17,034 nt of DNA from Acidimicrobiia bacterium (GCA_009926705.1 RFOJ01000005.1:1-17034); one strand, 5' to 3'; shown: positions 6,908 through 14,077, counted from the first letter of the stretch. The notes: generated by a model from the sequence alone, not told the origin. Made by a program: numbers and translations.

Positions 6908-7978
6908 TCAGGCGATGCTGGAGAGCGACGCGCCGTCGGCTGCACGCACGCGAATGCCGCCGAATTCGGCACACAACGGCGCCGAGAGTTCTGCGTCATC
7001 GTCAGCGAGCACAACGATGCAGCCGCCGAATCCTCCGCCTGTCATTCGTACACCGTGCACACCCGGCACGCGGGAATACGCGTCGACTGCGTCGTCCATT
7101 TTCTTGGTGGAGGTCTCGAAGTCTCGGCTCAGGCTGAAGTGGCTCGCATACATGAGACGACCAGCTTCTCTCGCGTCACCCGCAGAGAGGGCGGCTGCAA
7201 AGTCGCGCACTCGCTGATTCTCACCGACGACGTGCCGCGCGCGTGAGCGTACGAGTGGGTCGTTGATGCGATCGACCGCAGCATCATCGGCGGAGCGCAG
7301 TGGTCCAATTTCTCGCTCTGCTGCTGCACACTGAGCGACTCTCGCCGGGTACTCGCTGCCGTCAAGCGTGCGCGTCGAGATCTCCACCACCCAGACGGCG
7401 AGAGAGTCGGGCAGGCGTATCGGCGTGACGTCGAGTGTGTGGCAGTCGATAAGCAACGCATGGTCGCGTACCCCCGCCACCGAGGTGAGTTGATCCATGA
7501 TTCCGCACGGCACGCTCGTCGCAAGATGTTCGGCGCGGCGGCACACGGCGGCGATCGTCGACGAATCGGCGTCAATACCGAATGCGAGAGCTGCAGCTAC
7601 TTCGAGTGCGGCACTCGACGACAAACCACCACCGATGGGAACATCAGTCGAGACTCGGCCCGAGAAACCGCGCGGTGTCATGCCGCGCTCAGCCATGGCA
7701 GCGGCGACGCCTGCGACGTAACGTCCCCACGATGGGGTCACCTTCTCAGGGGAGTTGACGGGCAAGGTGAACGACACGACGCCGTCGAAGTTGTCGCTTG
7801 TGAGCGTTACGCCGCGCAGGTCGTCGGCAGACCCATCTCGCATGGGCGTGGCCGTTTCGGCATCGAAGACGATGGTCGTGGCGCGATCAATTGCCATCGG
7901 GAAAACGAGACCACCCGTGTAGTCGGTGTGATCACCGATGAGATTGACGCGACCAGGCGCGCGCGCTACCCGCGACAC
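6908..7978 (-). CDS. galK: Galactokinase-type GHMP kinase
   Basis: A 356-residue cytoplasmic kinase that would phosphorylate galactose at C1 with ATP (Leloir pathway). The three GHMP motifs are present: GRVNLIGDHTDY at 9-20, the phosphate-binding GGGLSSSA at 116-123, and TGGGFGG at 313-319. GIMDQ carries the likely catalytic Asp 162. The first motif has Asp 16 where galactokinases usually have Glu (GEHTDY), a residue that contacts the sugar, so a related sugar specificity is possible. Slightly shorter than E. coli GalK (382). It starts with GTG at 7978, with TAGCGT six bases upstream and no ribosome-binding site, so it is probably leaderless. No galT, galE or sugar transporter is adjacent, so the pathway context is missing. 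Divergent from the hydrolase gene with only 22 bp between starts. Confidence 0.88.
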   Translation of the reverse strand: MSRVARAPGRVNLIGDHTDYTGGLVFPMAIDRATTIVFDAETATPMRDGSADDLRGVTLTSDNFDGVVSFTLPVNSPEKVTPSWGRYVAGVAAAMAERGMTPRGFSGRVSTDVPIGGGLSSSAALEVAAALAFGIDADSSTIAAVCRRAEHLATSVPCGIMDQLTSVAGVRDHALLIDCHTLDVTPIRLPDSLAVWVVEISTRTLDGSEYPARVAQCAAAEREIGPLRSADDAAVDRINDPLVRSRARHVVGENQRVRDFAAALSAGDAREAGRLMYASHFSLSRDFETSTKKMDDAVDAYSRVPGVHGVRMTGGGFGGCIVVLADDDAELSAPLCAEFGGIRVRAADGASLSSIA

Positions 7979-7984
7979 GGCGAA

Positions 7985-7990
7985 ACGCTA
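7985..7990 (-). promoter_or_regulatory. Predicted -10 hexamer for galK (TAGCGT)
   Basis: On the minus strand TAGCGT ends six bases before the galK GTG. It overlaps the opposite-strand hexamer of the hydrolase gene, sharing the TA at 7989-7990. No convincing -35 at standard spacing. Confidence 0.6.
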
Positions 7991-7994
7991 CCGT
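7989..7994 (+). promoter_or_regulatory. Predicted -10 hexamer for the alpha/beta hydrolase operon (TACCGT)
   Basis: TACCGT ends six bases before the ATG at 8001, predicting a leaderless mRNA for the four-gene plus-strand cluster. It shares TA (7989-7990) with the galK hexamer on the other strand. Confidence 0.6.
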
Positions 7995-8000
7995 GAAAGC

Positions 8001-8891
8001 ATGCCGAGCGCAGTAGTCAACAAGTGGGAAACCCTTCCGATTGAAATCGAGTACGACACGTTTGGCAAGCCAAGCGACCCGGCTCTGTTGCTCATCATGG
8101 GCTTCGGTGCGCAGATGGTGGCGTGGGACGAAGCGTTCGTGCAGATGCTCGCCGACCGCGGTCTCTTCGTCATTCGTTTCGACAATCGCGACTGCGGGCT
8201 CTCGACGAAGCTCGACGGAGTGGCGGTTGATGCCGACAAGGTGATCGCTGCAGCACTGCTCGAGCAGCCGATGCCACCGGTGCCGTACACGCTGTCTGAC
8301 ATGGCCAACGATGCCCGCGGCTTGCTCGACCACCTCGGCATCAAGAAGGCGCACATCATGGGCGCATCGATGGGCGGCATGATCGCGCAAGTGTTTGCCA
8401 TCGAGCATCCTGATCGCACCGCTTCGCTGATCTCCGTGATGTCGATGCCTGGCGAGCCCGAGACCATGCAGTCGACGCCTGAGGCGATGACGGCACTCAT
8501 GGCGATTCCACCGTCAGATCGCGCCGGCTTCATTGAGCACTCGCTCACGTACCAGGCCTTTCAGTCGAAGAAGTATCGAAGCGACGACCTCTCACGAAAG
8601 AACGCTGCTCGCGACTTCGACCGCTCGTTCTATCCGCAAGGTTCGCCGCGCCAACTTGCTGCGATCTACGCAAGTGGTCGTCGAACCGAGGCGCTCGCCG
8701 CGCTGAAGGCACCCACGCTCGTCTTGCACGGAACCGATGACACGTTGATTTCCCCAGTCGCCGCACGTCGCACCGCAGAGATCATCCCGGGCTCGCGACT
8801 GGTGATGGTCGAAGACATGGGCCACGACGTTCCGCAGCCGCTGTGGCCGCAGATCGTCGACACGATCGCCAACTTCGTCGCAAAGAAGTAG
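8001..8891 (+). CDS. Alpha/beta hydrolase-fold hydrolase
   Basis: A 296-residue soluble esterase/hydrolase-type protein. The complete catalytic triad can be placed: nucleophile Ser 123 in the elbow GASMGG (121-126), acid Asp 247 in HGTDDTLISP, and His 275 in MGHDVP. The oxyanion-hole region is LLIMGFGAQ (30-38), followed by FDNRDCGLS (60-68), a pattern common in TAP/proline-iminopeptidase-like and polyketide-esterase-like members. A cap insertion covers about 150-230. The frame is open from 7938, but that would overlap galK; ATG 8001 is chosen because of the TACCGT hexamer six bases upstream and normal alignment of the first strand. The CaiB-family gene starts six bases after its stop, so the two are one unit. 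Substrate unknown; the neighbour suggests acyl or thioester chemistry, which is inference. Confidence 0.88.
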   Translation: MPSAVVNKWETLPIEIEYDTFGKPSDPALLLIMGFGAQMVAWDEAFVQMLADRGLFVIRFDNRDCGLSTKLDGVAVDADKVIAAALLEQPMPPVPYTLSDMANDARGLLDHLGIKKAHIMGASMGGMIAQVFAIEHPDRTASLISVMSMPGEPETMQSTPEAMTALMAIPPSDRAGFIEHSLTYQAFQSKKYRSDDLSRKNAARDFDRSFYPQGSPRQLAAIYASGRRTEALAALKAPTLVLHGTDDTLISPVAARRTAEIIPGSRLVMVEDMGHDVPQPLWPQIVDTIANFVAKK

Positions 8892-8897
8892 GTCGGC

Positions 8898-10052
8898 ATG
8901 GCTGGCCCACTCGACGGAGTGCGCATCGTCGAGATTGCCGGCATCGGCCCGGGGCCGTTCGCAGCGATGATGCTCGCCGACATGGGGGCAGAGGTCGTTC
9001 GTGTCGAGCGTGCTCAGTCGGTGCGCGAAGGTGCCAGCGGAGCACATTGGGACGTGCTGCTGCGAGGCCGAAGAAACGTCGCACTCGATCTCAAGCACCC
9101 CGATGGCGCGGCGACGCTGCTGCAACTCGTCGAGCGCGCTGACGCTCTCATCGAAGGCTTCCGTCCGGGTGTGATGGAGCGCCTCGGTGTCGGACCAGAG
9201 CAGTGTCTCGCGCGCAACCCGCGACTCGTCTTTGGTCGAATGACGGGTTGGGGTCAGAGCGGACCGTATGCGAATGCCGCGGGCCACGACATCAACTACA
9301 TCGCGCTCGCTGGAGCGCTTGCGCATTTCGGTCGCGCGGGCGAGGCACCGACGCCACCACTCAACATGGTCGGCGACTTCGGCGGCGGGGGAATGCTGCT
9401 CGCGTACGGCGTGGTCTGCGCACTTCTCGAGTCGCAGCGTTCGGGCAAGGGTCAAGTGGTTGACGCCGCTATGGTCGATGGCTCTGCGGTGTTGATGAGC
9501 ATGTTCTGGGCTTTCAAGAACATCGGCATGTTTGATGAACATGCACGCGGTACCAACTTGCTCGACACTGGCGCACACTTTTACGATGTGTTCGAGTGCG
9601 CTGACGGCGAATGGGTGTCAATTGGTTCGATCGAACCGCAGTTCTACGCCTTGCTGTTGGAAAAGACCGGTCTCGCCAGCGACGCCGAACTCGCCGCACA
9701 AATGGACCGCTCGAAGTGGCCGACGTTGAAGACGAAACTTGCGGCGGTGTTCCGCACCAAGACACGTGTCCAGTGGAACGAGATCATGGAAGGAACCGAC
9801 GTGTGTTACGCGCCGGTGCTTCGAATGAGCGAAGCAGCGCAGCACCCACACAATCGCGAGCGACACACGTTCATCGACGTCGCCGGAGTCACGCAGCCTG
9901 CGCCGGCACCGAGATTCTCGCGTTCGGCGACGGCAGTTCCGCAAGCACCAGCACATGCTGGGCAGCACACGCGGGCCGTGCTCGCTGAGTGGGGAGTCGA
10001 CGCCGCTCGAATCGACGCATTGCTCGCTTCGGGCGCAGCAAGACAGGCGTAG
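8898..10052 (+). CDS. Alpha-methylacyl-CoA racemase (CaiB/BaiF family III CoA-transferase fold)
   Basis: A 384-residue protein that would interconvert R and S 2-methylacyl-CoA so that branched chains can enter beta-oxidation. The N-terminus LDGVRIVEIAGIGPGPFAAM and the segment LDLKHPDG are family III CoA-binding features. The racemase residues defined in M. tuberculosis MCR can be matched: His 130 in AGHDINY, Asp 160 in VGDFGGGGM, and Glu 246 in GSIEPQFY. The Gly-rich loop after Asp 160 and the absence of the transferase aspartate favour racemase over CoA-transferase. Length is slightly above MCR (about 360). ATG 8898 follows the hydrolase stop by six bases with a weak AGG site at the stop codon. 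The LmbE-family gene follows after six bases. Acts in the cytoplasm on lipid or sterol side-chain CoA esters. Confidence 0.9.
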   Translation: MAGPLDGVRIVEIAGIGPGPFAAMMLADMGAEVVRVERAQSVREGASGAHWDVLLRGRRNVALDLKHPDGAATLLQLVERADALIEGFRPGVMERLGVGPEQCLARNPRLVFGRMTGWGQSGPYANAAGHDINYIALAGALAHFGRAGEAPTPPLNMVGDFGGGGMLLAYGVVCALLESQRSGKGQVVDAAMVDGSAVLMSMFWAFKNIGMFDEHARGTNLLDTGAHFYDVFECADGEWVSIGSIEPQFYALLLEKTGLASDAELAAQMDRSKWPTLKTKLAAVFRTKTRVQWNEIMEGTDVCYAPVLRMSEAAQHPHNRERHTFIDVAGVTQPAPAPRFSRSATAVPQAPAHAGQHTRAVLAEWGVDAARIDALLASGAARQA

Positions 10053-10058
10053 GGCTGA

Positions 10059-10859
10059 ATGGCGACGATCGTCTTTCTGCACGCGCACCCCGACGACGAG
10101 TGCCTCATCAGCGGCGGCACCATCGCGAAATACTCCTCGGCAGGTCATCGGCTCGTGCTCGTCACCGCCACCGACGGTCGCCACGGCGAGAAGCCCGAGG
10201 GAATCACGACCCCGGAGCAACTGCTCGAGCGTCGTCGCGAAGAACTTGCGAAAGCCGCCGCCGTGCTTGGCGTGTCGCGCCATGAATGGCTCGGTTACGT
10301 CGACAGCGGCATGACCGGCTGGCCGCAGAACAACGAGCCCGGGGCCTTCATCCGCTCCGAAGTCGACGAAGCTGCCGCGCGACTCGCTCGGATCGTCGAT
10401 GAAGAGCGACGCGATGCTGATCGTCTCGTGCTGGTCGGTTACGACTGGCACGGCAACTACGGCCATCCCGACCACGTTCACGTGCACAAAGTGGCCCGTC
10501 GCGTGCGCGAACTGTCGCGTGTTGACGATTTCTTCGAGGTCACGCTCAACCGTGACTTTTATGTGGCCGCCTTCGAATGGTCGAAGAACAACGGTGGAGA
10601 CAACGACTTCGACCCTCGCGAACCTGCCGACGACGGCAACCCGATGGGCGAACCAGAGACGAACATCACTCACCACATCGATGTCTCGCAGCATGCCGAT
10701 GCCAAGCGTCGTGCGATTGCCAGCCACGCAAGCCAGGCGAACGACACCGGCTTTGCTACCGAGATGTCAGAAGACTCGTTTCTTCGGGCGTTCGGCACCG
10801 AGTGGTTCATCAAGGTCGGTGAGCCCGCGCCGTCGCGACGCACGACGCTGCTGGACTAG
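10059..10859 (+). CDS. LmbE/PIG-L-family zinc deacetylase (MshB/Mca-like)
   Basis: A 266-residue metal-dependent N-deacetylase or amidase. The two zinc motifs are clear: AHPDDE at 9-14 (ligands His 10 and Asp 13, general base Asp 12) and GHPDHVHVH from 135 (ligand His 139). GGTIAKY at 19-25 is typical of the family. In actinomycetes such enzymes deacetylate GlcNAc-inositol (MshB, mycothiol synthesis) or cleave mycothiol S-conjugates (Mca); the length is nearer those two than short LmbE proteins, but the sequence alone does not separate them or exclude another amide substrate. ATG 10059 is preceded by AGGG four bases upstream, overlapping the stop of the racemase gene. The gene is in the middle of a four-gene cluster; no other mycothiol gene is nearby. 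Confidence 0.85.
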   Translation: MATIVFLHAHPDDECLISGGTIAKYSSAGHRLVLVTATDGRHGEKPEGITTPEQLLERRREELAKAAAVLGVSRHEWLGYVDSGMTGWPQNNEPGAFIRSEVDEAAARLARIVDEERRDADRLVLVGYDWHGNYGHPDHVHVHKVARRVRELSRVDDFFEVTLNRDFYVAAFEWSKNNGGDNDFDPREPADDGNPMGEPETNITHHIDVSQHADAKRRAIASHASQANDTGFATEMSEDSFLRAFGTEWFIKVGEPAPSRRTTLLD

Positions 10860-10897
10860 CGCGGTGACGATCGTCGAAGGTTGCGGGCGGTAGGCAC

Positions 10898-11488
10898 ATG
10901 GCGAGGTTGTATCTCGTGCGCCACGGTCGCGCCTCCGCGGGTTGGGATACTGCAGTGGACCCGCCGCTCGACGACCTCGGTCGTGAGCAGGCTGCTGCGA
11001 CTGCATCGAAACTCTCCGTTCGACTGCAAGAAGCGAAATGGAGCGTGGCCGACGTGAATGCAGTGACGAGCCCGCTGCTGCGGTGTCGGCAGACTGCGGC
11101 GGCGTTCGAGACGGTTACTGGCATGTCTGCAGTCGTCGAGCCGCGCATCGCGGAGATTCCTTCGCCAGTCGGTGTGGAGATGGGTGACCGAGTCACCTGG
11201 TTGAGGCGGGCGATGCAGGGTACGTGGTCTGAGCTCGCCGCTCGTGACGGTGTCACGTACGGCGACTTTCGAGAGACCCTCGTGGCGTGGGCGCGCGACA
11301 TACGCACCGAGACAGTTGCGTTCTCTCACTTCGTGGCTATCAACGCGCTGATCGGCGCAGCGCTCAGCGACGACAGACTCGACATACGCAGCGTCGACAA
11401 CGCGTCCATCACCGTCATCGACGTAGCGCACGACGGAACGTTGTCGCTTGTGGAGGGTGGCGCCGAGGCCGACACGCTCATTCGATAG
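10898..11488 (+). CDS. Histidine phosphatase superfamily protein (phosphoglycerate-mutase-like)
   Basis: A 196-residue branch-1 histidine phosphatase. The phosphate-accepting His 9 lies in LVRHGRAS (6-13); SPLLRCRQTA at 58-67 supplies a second phosphate-binding Arg (62); Glu 86 in RIAEIP is the likely acid; the second His 144 is in AFSHFVAINAL. Residue spacing is that of small-molecule or sugar-phosphate phosphatases rather than true phosphoglycerate mutase, which is longer. It starts at ATG 10898, 38 bases after the LmbE-family stop, with GGTAGG just upstream as a likely ribosome-binding site, so it is probably the last gene of the cluster. The substrate cannot be told from sequence. Confidence 0.88.
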   Translation: MARLYLVRHGRASAGWDTAVDPPLDDLGREQAAATASKLSVRLQEAKWSVADVNAVTSPLLRCRQTAAAFETVTGMSAVVEPRIAEIPSPVGVEMGDRVTWLRRAMQGTWSELAARDGVTYGDFRETLVAWARDIRTETVAFSHFVAINALIGAALSDDRLDIRSVDNASITVIDVAHDGTLSLVEGGAEADTLIR

Positions 11489-11511
11489 CGCGGGTAACCG
11501 CACGCTCATTC
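11473..11511 (+). repeat. Direct repeat, 11 bases, across the end of the phosphatase gene
   Basis: CACGCTCATTC occurs at 11473-11483 and again at 11501-11511, 28 bases apart. Similarity continues: the first copy is followed by GATAG (the phosphatase stop), the second by AGTAG (the TAG that begins the next gene's -10 hexamer). This looks like a short duplication. Confidence 0.6.
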
Positions 11512-11513
11512 AG

Positions 11514-11519
11514 TAGATT
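11514..11519 (+). promoter_or_regulatory. Predicted -10 hexamer for the small membrane protein gene (TAGATT)
   Basis: TAGATT ends six bases before GTG 11526, the same spacing seen at galK, the hydrolase gene and the FakA-like gene. It implies a leaderless transcript separate from the upstream operon. Confidence 0.55.
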
Positions 11520-11525
11520 CGTCGG

Positions 11526-11912
11526 GTGATGTCGCCAGTCATTGCCTCAACGCTCACCGAACTTCACAACGGTTTTGCGTGGGTGGTCATCATCGGCAAC
11601 GCACTCGCTGGCCTGTGGGCGCTCGGGGCGCACAAGGTGCCTTCGCTGCGGATGCGGGCGATGTGGTGGTTCACGACGCTTGCGCAACTCACCATGTTCG
11701 TGCAGGTCGCGCTGGGTGTCGCGATGGTGAACGTTGAGAACCAGATGTTCCCGCAGTTCCATGCGTTCTACGGATTCGTCGGCATCATCGCAATTGCGAT
11801 CATTTACTCATATCGCGCGCAATTGAAGTCAAAGGTCTACTTGTTGTACGGCTTCGGCGGCCTCTTCATCATGGGGCTTGGCATCAGGGCGATGCTCGTC
11901 GGCAAAGGCTGA
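11526..11912 (+). CDS. Small four-helix membrane protein of unknown function
   Basis: A 128-residue protein I do not recognise. Four membrane helices are visible: about 16-35, 46-69, 79-96 and 104-122, with the short loops carrying KVPSLRMR and RAQLKSK. No signal peptide apart from the first helix. Histidines sit at the membrane edge (His 14 in LHNG, His 36, His 79 in QFHAFYG); two near opposite helix ends could in principle bind haem or a metal, but there is no family match to support this. GTG 11526 is chosen from the TAGATT hexamer six bases upstream; the ATG at 11529, next codon, is equally possible. It stands alone, 37 bases after the phosphatase and convergent with the PEPCK gene. Confidence 0.75.
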   Translation: MMSPVIASTLTELHNGFAWVVIIGNALAGLWALGAHKVPSLRMRAMWWFTTLAQLTMFVQVALGVAMVNVENQMFPQFHAFYGFVGIIAIAIIYSYRAQLKSKVYLLYGFGGLFIMGLGIRAMLVGKG

Positions 11913-12013
11913 AGCCTGAGTTTGCGCTGTAACGCGAGGTTGCGCTCAGACACGACGCACCGCAGACACACGGCGCACTTCAGAATTGTGAATCGTTGCC
12001 TGTCTGCAGCGGT
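11913..12013. other. 101-bp gap between convergent genes; no clear feature
   Basis: Separates the small membrane protein from PEPCK. CTGAG at 11916-11920 can pair with CTCAG at 11945-11949, but the interior pairs poorly and there is no U-tract, so no intrinsic terminator can be claimed. No gene-like frame is seen. Confidence 0.5.
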
Positions 12014-13813
12014 TCAGGCGGCGAGTTCGCGCTCGAGCGTGCCGAGCGCGGCGTGCAATTCTGCCGGCACGTGCCCGTCGAACGACGCGTAGTGCTCTTT
12101 GATTTGCTCGATCGCGTCGCTCCACCCTGCGACGTCGACAGAGAGGATTTCTTCGAGGTCGCTCTGCGGCACGTCGAGTGCCGTGGTGTCGATCGCGTTG
12201 GCGGGCGGCAGGAGGCCGATCGGCGTGCGCCGCGCATCTGCCTTGCCGTCGACTCGCTCGAATACCCACTTCAAGACACGCGAGTTCTCGCCGAAGCCCG
12301 GCCACAAGAACTTGCCGTCCTCGCTGCGGCGGAACCAGTTGACGAAGAAAATCTTCGGCAGCTTGCTCGCATCTGACTTCTTGCCGATGCGTAACCAGTG
12401 GGCGAAGTAGTCGCCCATGTTGTAGCCGCAGAATGGCAACATCGCCATCGGGTCGAAGCGCAGCTTGCCAACCGCACCGCCGGCAGCTGCCGTCGTCTCG
12501 CTCGCCATGATCGATCCGAGGAACACGCCGTGATTCCAATCGAACGACTCAGTCACGAGCGGCACAGTGGTGCGACGCCGACCGCCAAAGAGAATCGCCG
12601 AGATTGGTACGCCCTTGGGGTCTTGCCATTCCGGAGCAATCGCGGGGCACTGCGAAGCAGGAGCGGTGAAGCGGGCATTCGGGTGCGCAGCGGGCGAGGT
12701 GCTCTCAGGGGTCCAGGTGTTGTTCTTCCAGTCAGTGGCCCGCGCCGGCGGCTCGTCGGTCATGCCTTCCCACCACACGTCGCCCTCTGCGGTCATTGCG
12801 GTGTTGGTAAAGAGGCAGTTCGCATGCAGCGTCGCCATCGCGTTCGGGTTCGTCTTCCAGCCCGTGTTCGGCGCGACACCAAAGAAGCCAGCCTCTGGGT
12901 TGATCGCATAGAGACGCCCATCATCACCGAATTTCATCCAGCAAATGTCGTCGCCGATGGTCTCGACCTTCCAACCCTTCACGGTCGGCACGAGCATCGC
13001 GAGGTTCGTCTTGCCGCACGCCGACGGGAATGCGCCTGCGATGTACTTCACTTCGCCGGCCGGGTTCGTCAGTTTCATGATCAACATGTGCTCAGCAAGC
13101 CAGCCATCGTCGCGCGCCATCACTGAAGCGATGCGGAGAGCGAAACACTTCTTACCCAAGAGTGCGTTGCCGCCGTAGCCAGAGCCGTACGACCAAATCT
13201 CGCGGGTCTCGGGGAAGTGGACGATGTACTTGTTGTCGGGGTTGCACGGCCACGCGACGTCTTTTTGTCCGGGTGTGAGCGGTGCGCCGACGGAGTGCAC
13301 GCACGGCACCCAGTCACCGTTGCCGAGCACGTCGAGCGCGCCCTGGCCCATGCGAGTCATGATGCGCATGCTCACTGCGACGTACGCAGAGTCGGTCAAC
13401 TGCACGCCGATGTGCGCGATGTTCGACCCGAGCGGCCCCATGCTGAAGGGCACGACGTACATCGTTCGGCCGCGCATCGCGCCGGTGTAGAGCGCCGTGA
13501 GTTCTTTGCGCATCTCTGCCGGCGCACGCCAGTTGTTGTTCGGGCCGGCATCGATTTGTCGTTCAGAGCAGATGAACGTGCGGTCTTCGACCCGTGCGAC
13601 GTCGCCTGGGTCGCTATGTGCCCAGTACGAGTTCGGGCGCTTCTCGTCATCGAGTTTGGTGAATGTTCCCGACGCGACGAGCTCTCCGCACAGCCGGTCA
13701 TATTCATCCTGCGAGCCGTCGCACCAGTAGACGGCATTCGGTTGCAGCACCTTCACCCACTCGTCGACCCACTTGTGGAGTCGGTCGTTGGCAGTGCGGG
13801 CCGTCGTCACCAT
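12014..13813 (-). CDS. pckG: Phosphoenolpyruvate carboxykinase (GTP)
   Basis: A 599-residue enzyme converting oxaloacetate and GTP to phosphoenolpyruvate, GDP and CO2, the entry step of gluconeogenesis from TCA intermediates; in some actinomycetes it also runs in the anaplerotic direction. The GTP-class P-loop with its reactive cysteine is FPSACGKTNLAM (262-273; Cys 266, Lys 268), and the metal/kinase-2 motif GDDICWMKF is at 287-295. The conserved FSMGPLGSNIAHIG (123-136) and YGSGYGGNALLGKKC (209-223) are also present, and the C-terminal guanine-binding part includes FFVNWFRR. Length equals the family norm (about 600-620). ATG 13813 has a good ribosome-binding site, GAGGTGA, seven bases upstream. 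It is 21 bases downstream of the cold-shock-like gene on the same strand, and so is probably expressed from that gene's promoter. Confidence 0.96.
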   Translation of the reverse strand: MVTTARTANDRLHKWVDEWVKVLQPNAVYWCDGSQDEYDRLCGELVASGTFTKLDDEKRPNSYWAHSDPGDVARVEDRTFICSERQIDAGPNNNWRAPAEMRKELTALYTGAMRGRTMYVVPFSMGPLGSNIAHIGVQLTDSAYVAVSMRIMTRMGQGALDVLGNGDWVPCVHSVGAPLTPGQKDVAWPCNPDNKYIVHFPETREIWSYGSGYGGNALLGKKCFALRIASVMARDDGWLAEHMLIMKLTNPAGEVKYIAGAFPSACGKTNLAMLVPTVKGWKVETIGDDICWMKFGDDGRLYAINPEAGFFGVAPNTGWKTNPNAMATLHANCLFTNTAMTAEGDVWWEGMTDEPPARATDWKNNTWTPESTSPAAHPNARFTAPASQCPAIAPEWQDPKGVPISAILFGGRRRTTVPLVTESFDWNHGVFLGSIMASETTAAAGGAVGKLRFDPMAMLPFCGYNMGDYFAHWLRIGKKSDASKLPKIFFVNWFRRSEDGKFLWPGFGENSRVLKWVFERVDGKADARRTPIGLLPPANAIDTTALDVPQSDLEEILSVDVAGWSDAIEQIKEHYASFDGHVPAELHAALGTLERELAA

Positions 13814-13820
13814 GCTGTTT

Positions 13821-13827
13821 TCACCTC
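13821..13827 (-). promoter_or_regulatory. Shine-Dalgarno site for PEPCK (GAGGTGA)
   Basis: On the minus strand GAGGTGA lies seven bases before ATG 13813 and just after the stop of the cold-shock-like gene. It is one of the few strong ribosome-binding sites in the window, consistent with an operon-internal gene. Confidence 0.7.
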
Positions 13828-13834
13828 GCGCGAG

Positions 13835-14056
13835 TCAGTGACCCGGTGTGCCCATGTCCCTTTCGGATCCGATGCGCAGTTGTGACGCTCGGCCAGCAGC
13901 GTCGACGGTGAAATTGACTCGTTGTCCTTGGCGCAGCATGCGGAAGATCGAACCCTCGAGCGCATGTGGAGCGAGTTCGTACTCGCTGAGGTCGGTGTCG
14001 CGCACGATGATGCCATCACCAGTCGCCGGGTTGAACGCCTTGACGACGCCTTGCAT
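13835..14056 (-). CDS. Cold-shock-domain-like small protein with degenerate RNA-binding motifs
   Basis: A 73-residue protein with the outline of a cold-shock OB fold: the first strand QGVVKAFNPATGDGIIV (2-18) matches the usual G-V-K-F-N-x-x-x-G-F-G-F-I start, and the later GQRVNFTVDAAGRASQLRI (44-62) matches the strand 4-5 end. The nucleic-acid-binding aromatics are missing: RNP1 reads GDGIIV instead of GFGFI, and RNP2, normally VFVH, is replaced by the YELAPHAL region. It may therefore bind nucleic acid differently, or bind a protein. Similar forms may exist in other actinomycetes, which I cannot check here. ATG 14056 has TACTTT eight bases upstream. It leads an operon with PEPCK and is divergent from the FakA-like gene with 33 bp between starts. 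Confidence 0.78.
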   Translation of the reverse strand: MQGVVKAFNPATGDGIIVRDTDLSEYELAPHALEGSIFRMLRQGQRVNFTVDAAGRASQLRIGSERDMGTPGH

Positions 14057-14064
14057 GACGCCTC

Positions 14065-14070
14065 AAAGTA
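14065..14070 (-). promoter_or_regulatory. Predicted -10 hexamer for the cold-shock-like/PEPCK operon (TACTTT)
   Basis: On the minus strand TACTTT ends eight bases before ATG 14056. An overlapping alternative is GATACT preceded by TGT, an extended -10 form. Either gives a leader of at most a few bases. Confidence 0.5.
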
Positions 14071-14077
14071 TCACAGG

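Noticed and set aside
6849..6974. Upstream extension of the uvrD2 frame into galK
   Set aside because: It overlaps the galK C-terminus, is Arg/Cys-rich and unlike helicase N-termini; the GTG at 6848 has a -10-like hexamer at the right distance.
8592..10727. Two long minus-strand frames opposite the racemase and LmbE-family genes
   Set aside because: Antisense shadows; the plus-strand frames hold complete catalytic motif sets.
10864..10893. Possible nine-codon mini-ORF and GACGATCGTC palindrome before the phosphatase gene
   Set aside because: The palindrome also occurs inside the LmbE-family gene at 10064-10073 and CGATCG-type words are common here; the mini-ORF is too short to support.
11906..11949. 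Weak inverted repeats at the end of the small membrane protein gene
   Set aside because: Stems are 4-5 bp with poor interiors and no U-tract, not enough to call a terminator.
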